Shown here in pieces: positions 63,101-64,000 of a stretch of 64,000 nucleotides of DNA. The notes beneath the pieces are model-generated. The model was given only the letters and a program-made list of their open reading frames with translations. It was not told the origin of the DNA and searched no databases. Each line of letters begins with the position of its first letter. Position 1 is the stretch's first letter. This stretch comes from Piromyces finnis (lineage: Eukaryota; Neocallimastigomycota; Neocallimastigomycetes; Neocallimastigales; Neocallimastigaceae), in NCBI GenBank assembly GCA_002104945.1, contig MCFH01000005.1:248001-312000 (forward strand), in the 5' to 3' direction. The position numbers and the translations under genes are program-made.

Positions 63101-64000
63101 GATTCATTAAACCGTGATATTAATGAAAAGAATGATGCAATTGATTCATTAAACCGTGATATTAATGAAAAGAATGATGCTATTGATTCATTAAATGGAC
63201 AAGTTGAAGATGCCAAGAATAAGATTTCAGAACTAGAAAAGCAAATTGCTGATAATGAGGTTAAAGCAAATGAAGAAAATGAATCTAAGCAAAATGAAAT
63301 CAATAAATTAATTAAGAAGATTACTATCATCGAAAGAATCATGGAAAGCGAAAGAGAAAAGAATAACGAATTAGAAAACCAATTGAATGAAAATATCGAA
63401 AAATCTATTATAATTGAAAATGATAAGCAAAAAGAAATTGATTCATTAAACCGTGATATTAATGAAAAGAATGATGCTATTGATTCATTAAACCGTGATA
63501 TTAATGAAAAGAATGATGCAATTGATTCATTAAACCGTGATATTAATGAAAAGAATGATGCTATTGATTCATTAAATGGACAAGTTGAAGATGCCAAGAA
63601 TAAGATTTCAGAACTAGAAAAGCAAATTGCTGATAATGAGGTTAAAGCAAATGAAGAAAATGAATCTAAGCAAAATGAAATCAATAAATTAATTAAGAAG
63701 ATTACTATCATCGAAAGAATCATGGAAAGCGAAAGAGAAAAGAATAACGAATTAGAAAACCAATTGAATGAAAATATCGAAAAATCTATTATAATTGAAA
63801 ATGATAAGCAAAAAGAAATTGATTCATTAAACCGTGATATTAATGAAAAGAATGATGCTATTGATTCATTAAACCGTGATATTAATGAAAAGAATGATGC
63901 AATTGATTCATTAAATGGACAAGTTGAAGATGCCAAGAATAAGATTTCAGAACTAGAAAAGCAAATTGCTGATAATGAGGTTAAAGCAAATGAAGAAAAT
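45120..64000 (+). CDS. Giant coiled-coil repeat protein (3' end outside window)
   Basis: Exon 1 is 45120-45459 (Asp/Glu/Ser-rich N-terminus of 113 residues). A 191-nt GT-AG intron follows, then exon 2 runs from 45651 to the window end in one open frame; I checked the frame at many points. That gives at least 6230 residues. After about 80 more residues exon 2 is almost wholly coiled coil: Glu/Lys/Ile/Asn/Leu-rich, with recurring KQNEIQQLIEKITIIEKIVE and LEKQLADNE-type motifs in roughly 85-residue units. No enzyme domain seen. It may be a tether, cytoskeletal or flagellar-rootlet component; I do not recognise the family. Toward the 3' end, repeats become nearly identical in DNA. Open frames on the opposite strand (for example 57244-63936) are shadows of this repetitive sequence. 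Confidence 0.88.
51105..52615 (+). repeat. Internal tandem duplication, 849-bp period
   Basis: About 650 bp starting near 51105 recur near 51954 almost without change (283-codon offset, frame kept). About 150 bp of the same unit appear a third time near 53505-53650. Confidence 0.88.
55438..56300 (+). repeat. Internal duplication, 603-bp period
   Basis: The stretch from 55438 (KELEEQLNENMERSILIEND) to about 55700 recurs from 56041 with few changes; the offset is 201 codons, so the reading frame is preserved. Confidence 0.85.
57310..64000 (+). repeat. Nested coding repeat: 255-bp core plus n copies of a 42-bp unit
   Basis: The marker TTAAATGGACA occurs at 57521, 57860, 58199, 58538, 59087, 59552, 60017, 60398, 60779, 61160, 61541, 62006, 62387, 62810, 63191, 63572 and 63911. 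The 16 intervals are 339, 381, 423, 465 or 549 bp, always 255 + 42n with n = 2, 3, 4, 5 or 7. The 42-bp unit encodes the 14-residue IDSLNRDINEKNDA (two heptads). The core encodes GQVEDAKNKISELEKQIADN and what follows. Copies are nearly identical, so true copy number depends on assembly quality. Confidence 0.96.

Noticed and set aside
57244-63936. 2230-residue open frame on the minus strand
   Set aside because: It is the complement of the in-phase coding repeat of the coiled-coil gene; Ser/Phe/Ile-rich low-complexity product, no start context, repeated only because the plus-strand repeat is.

Overview
The window looks like nuclear DNA of an anaerobic gut fungus (Neocallimastigomycota). Intergenic DNA is extremely AT-rich, genes have short GT-AG introns, and there is a secreted esterase with a fungal cellulosome dockerin and an Asn-rich linker. 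Other pointers are a fungal Fpk1/Nrc-2-type kinase and a bacterial-type CstA transporter gene. Species cannot be assigned from sequence alone.

Layout. 1-1612: 3' part of an AGC kinase gene (three exons visible). 4449-6281: intronless CstA-family transporter. 6815-18732: two head-to-tail LINE (non-LTR) retrotransposons. The first (ORF of 1507 residues at 7827-12350) is intact. The second is broken by one in-frame TGA and one frameshift. Both start with the same highly conserved, foldable RNA segment of about 170 nt, and both are flanked by 13-bp target-site duplications. 23531-25084: dockerin-bearing CE1-like esterase. 25579-26952: a 5'-truncated copy of the first LINE. 26953-27790: a decayed, rearranged antisense LINE remnant. 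28592-29361: GTT-rich minisatellite. 37010-39119: five-exon gene for a Cys-rich secreted, membrane-anchored protein, possibly scaffoldin-like. 45120-64000: the 5' part of a gene for a giant coiled-coil protein (at least 6230 residues) that runs off the window and ends in nested tandem repeats.

The remaining roughly 25 kb is AT-rich intergenic DNA holding tandem duplications, microsatellites and a few foldable sequences. The most unusual non-coding signals are: (i) the 5'-terminal LINE RNA, where one stem shows C-G, U-A and an intermediate G-U pair among three copies; (ii) three diverged copies of a 72-79-nt motif at 20758-21224 whose closing 7-bp stem differs at four pairs yet stays fully paired, with fixed spacings to conserved blocks; (iii) a 34-bp hairpin at 29720-29802.

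Functional links. The dockerin esterase, and perhaps the Cys-rich anchored protein, fit the plant-cell-wall-degrading cellulosome system. The other genes share no obvious pathway. The LINEs explain most of the repeated coding sequence between 6.8 and 28 kb.
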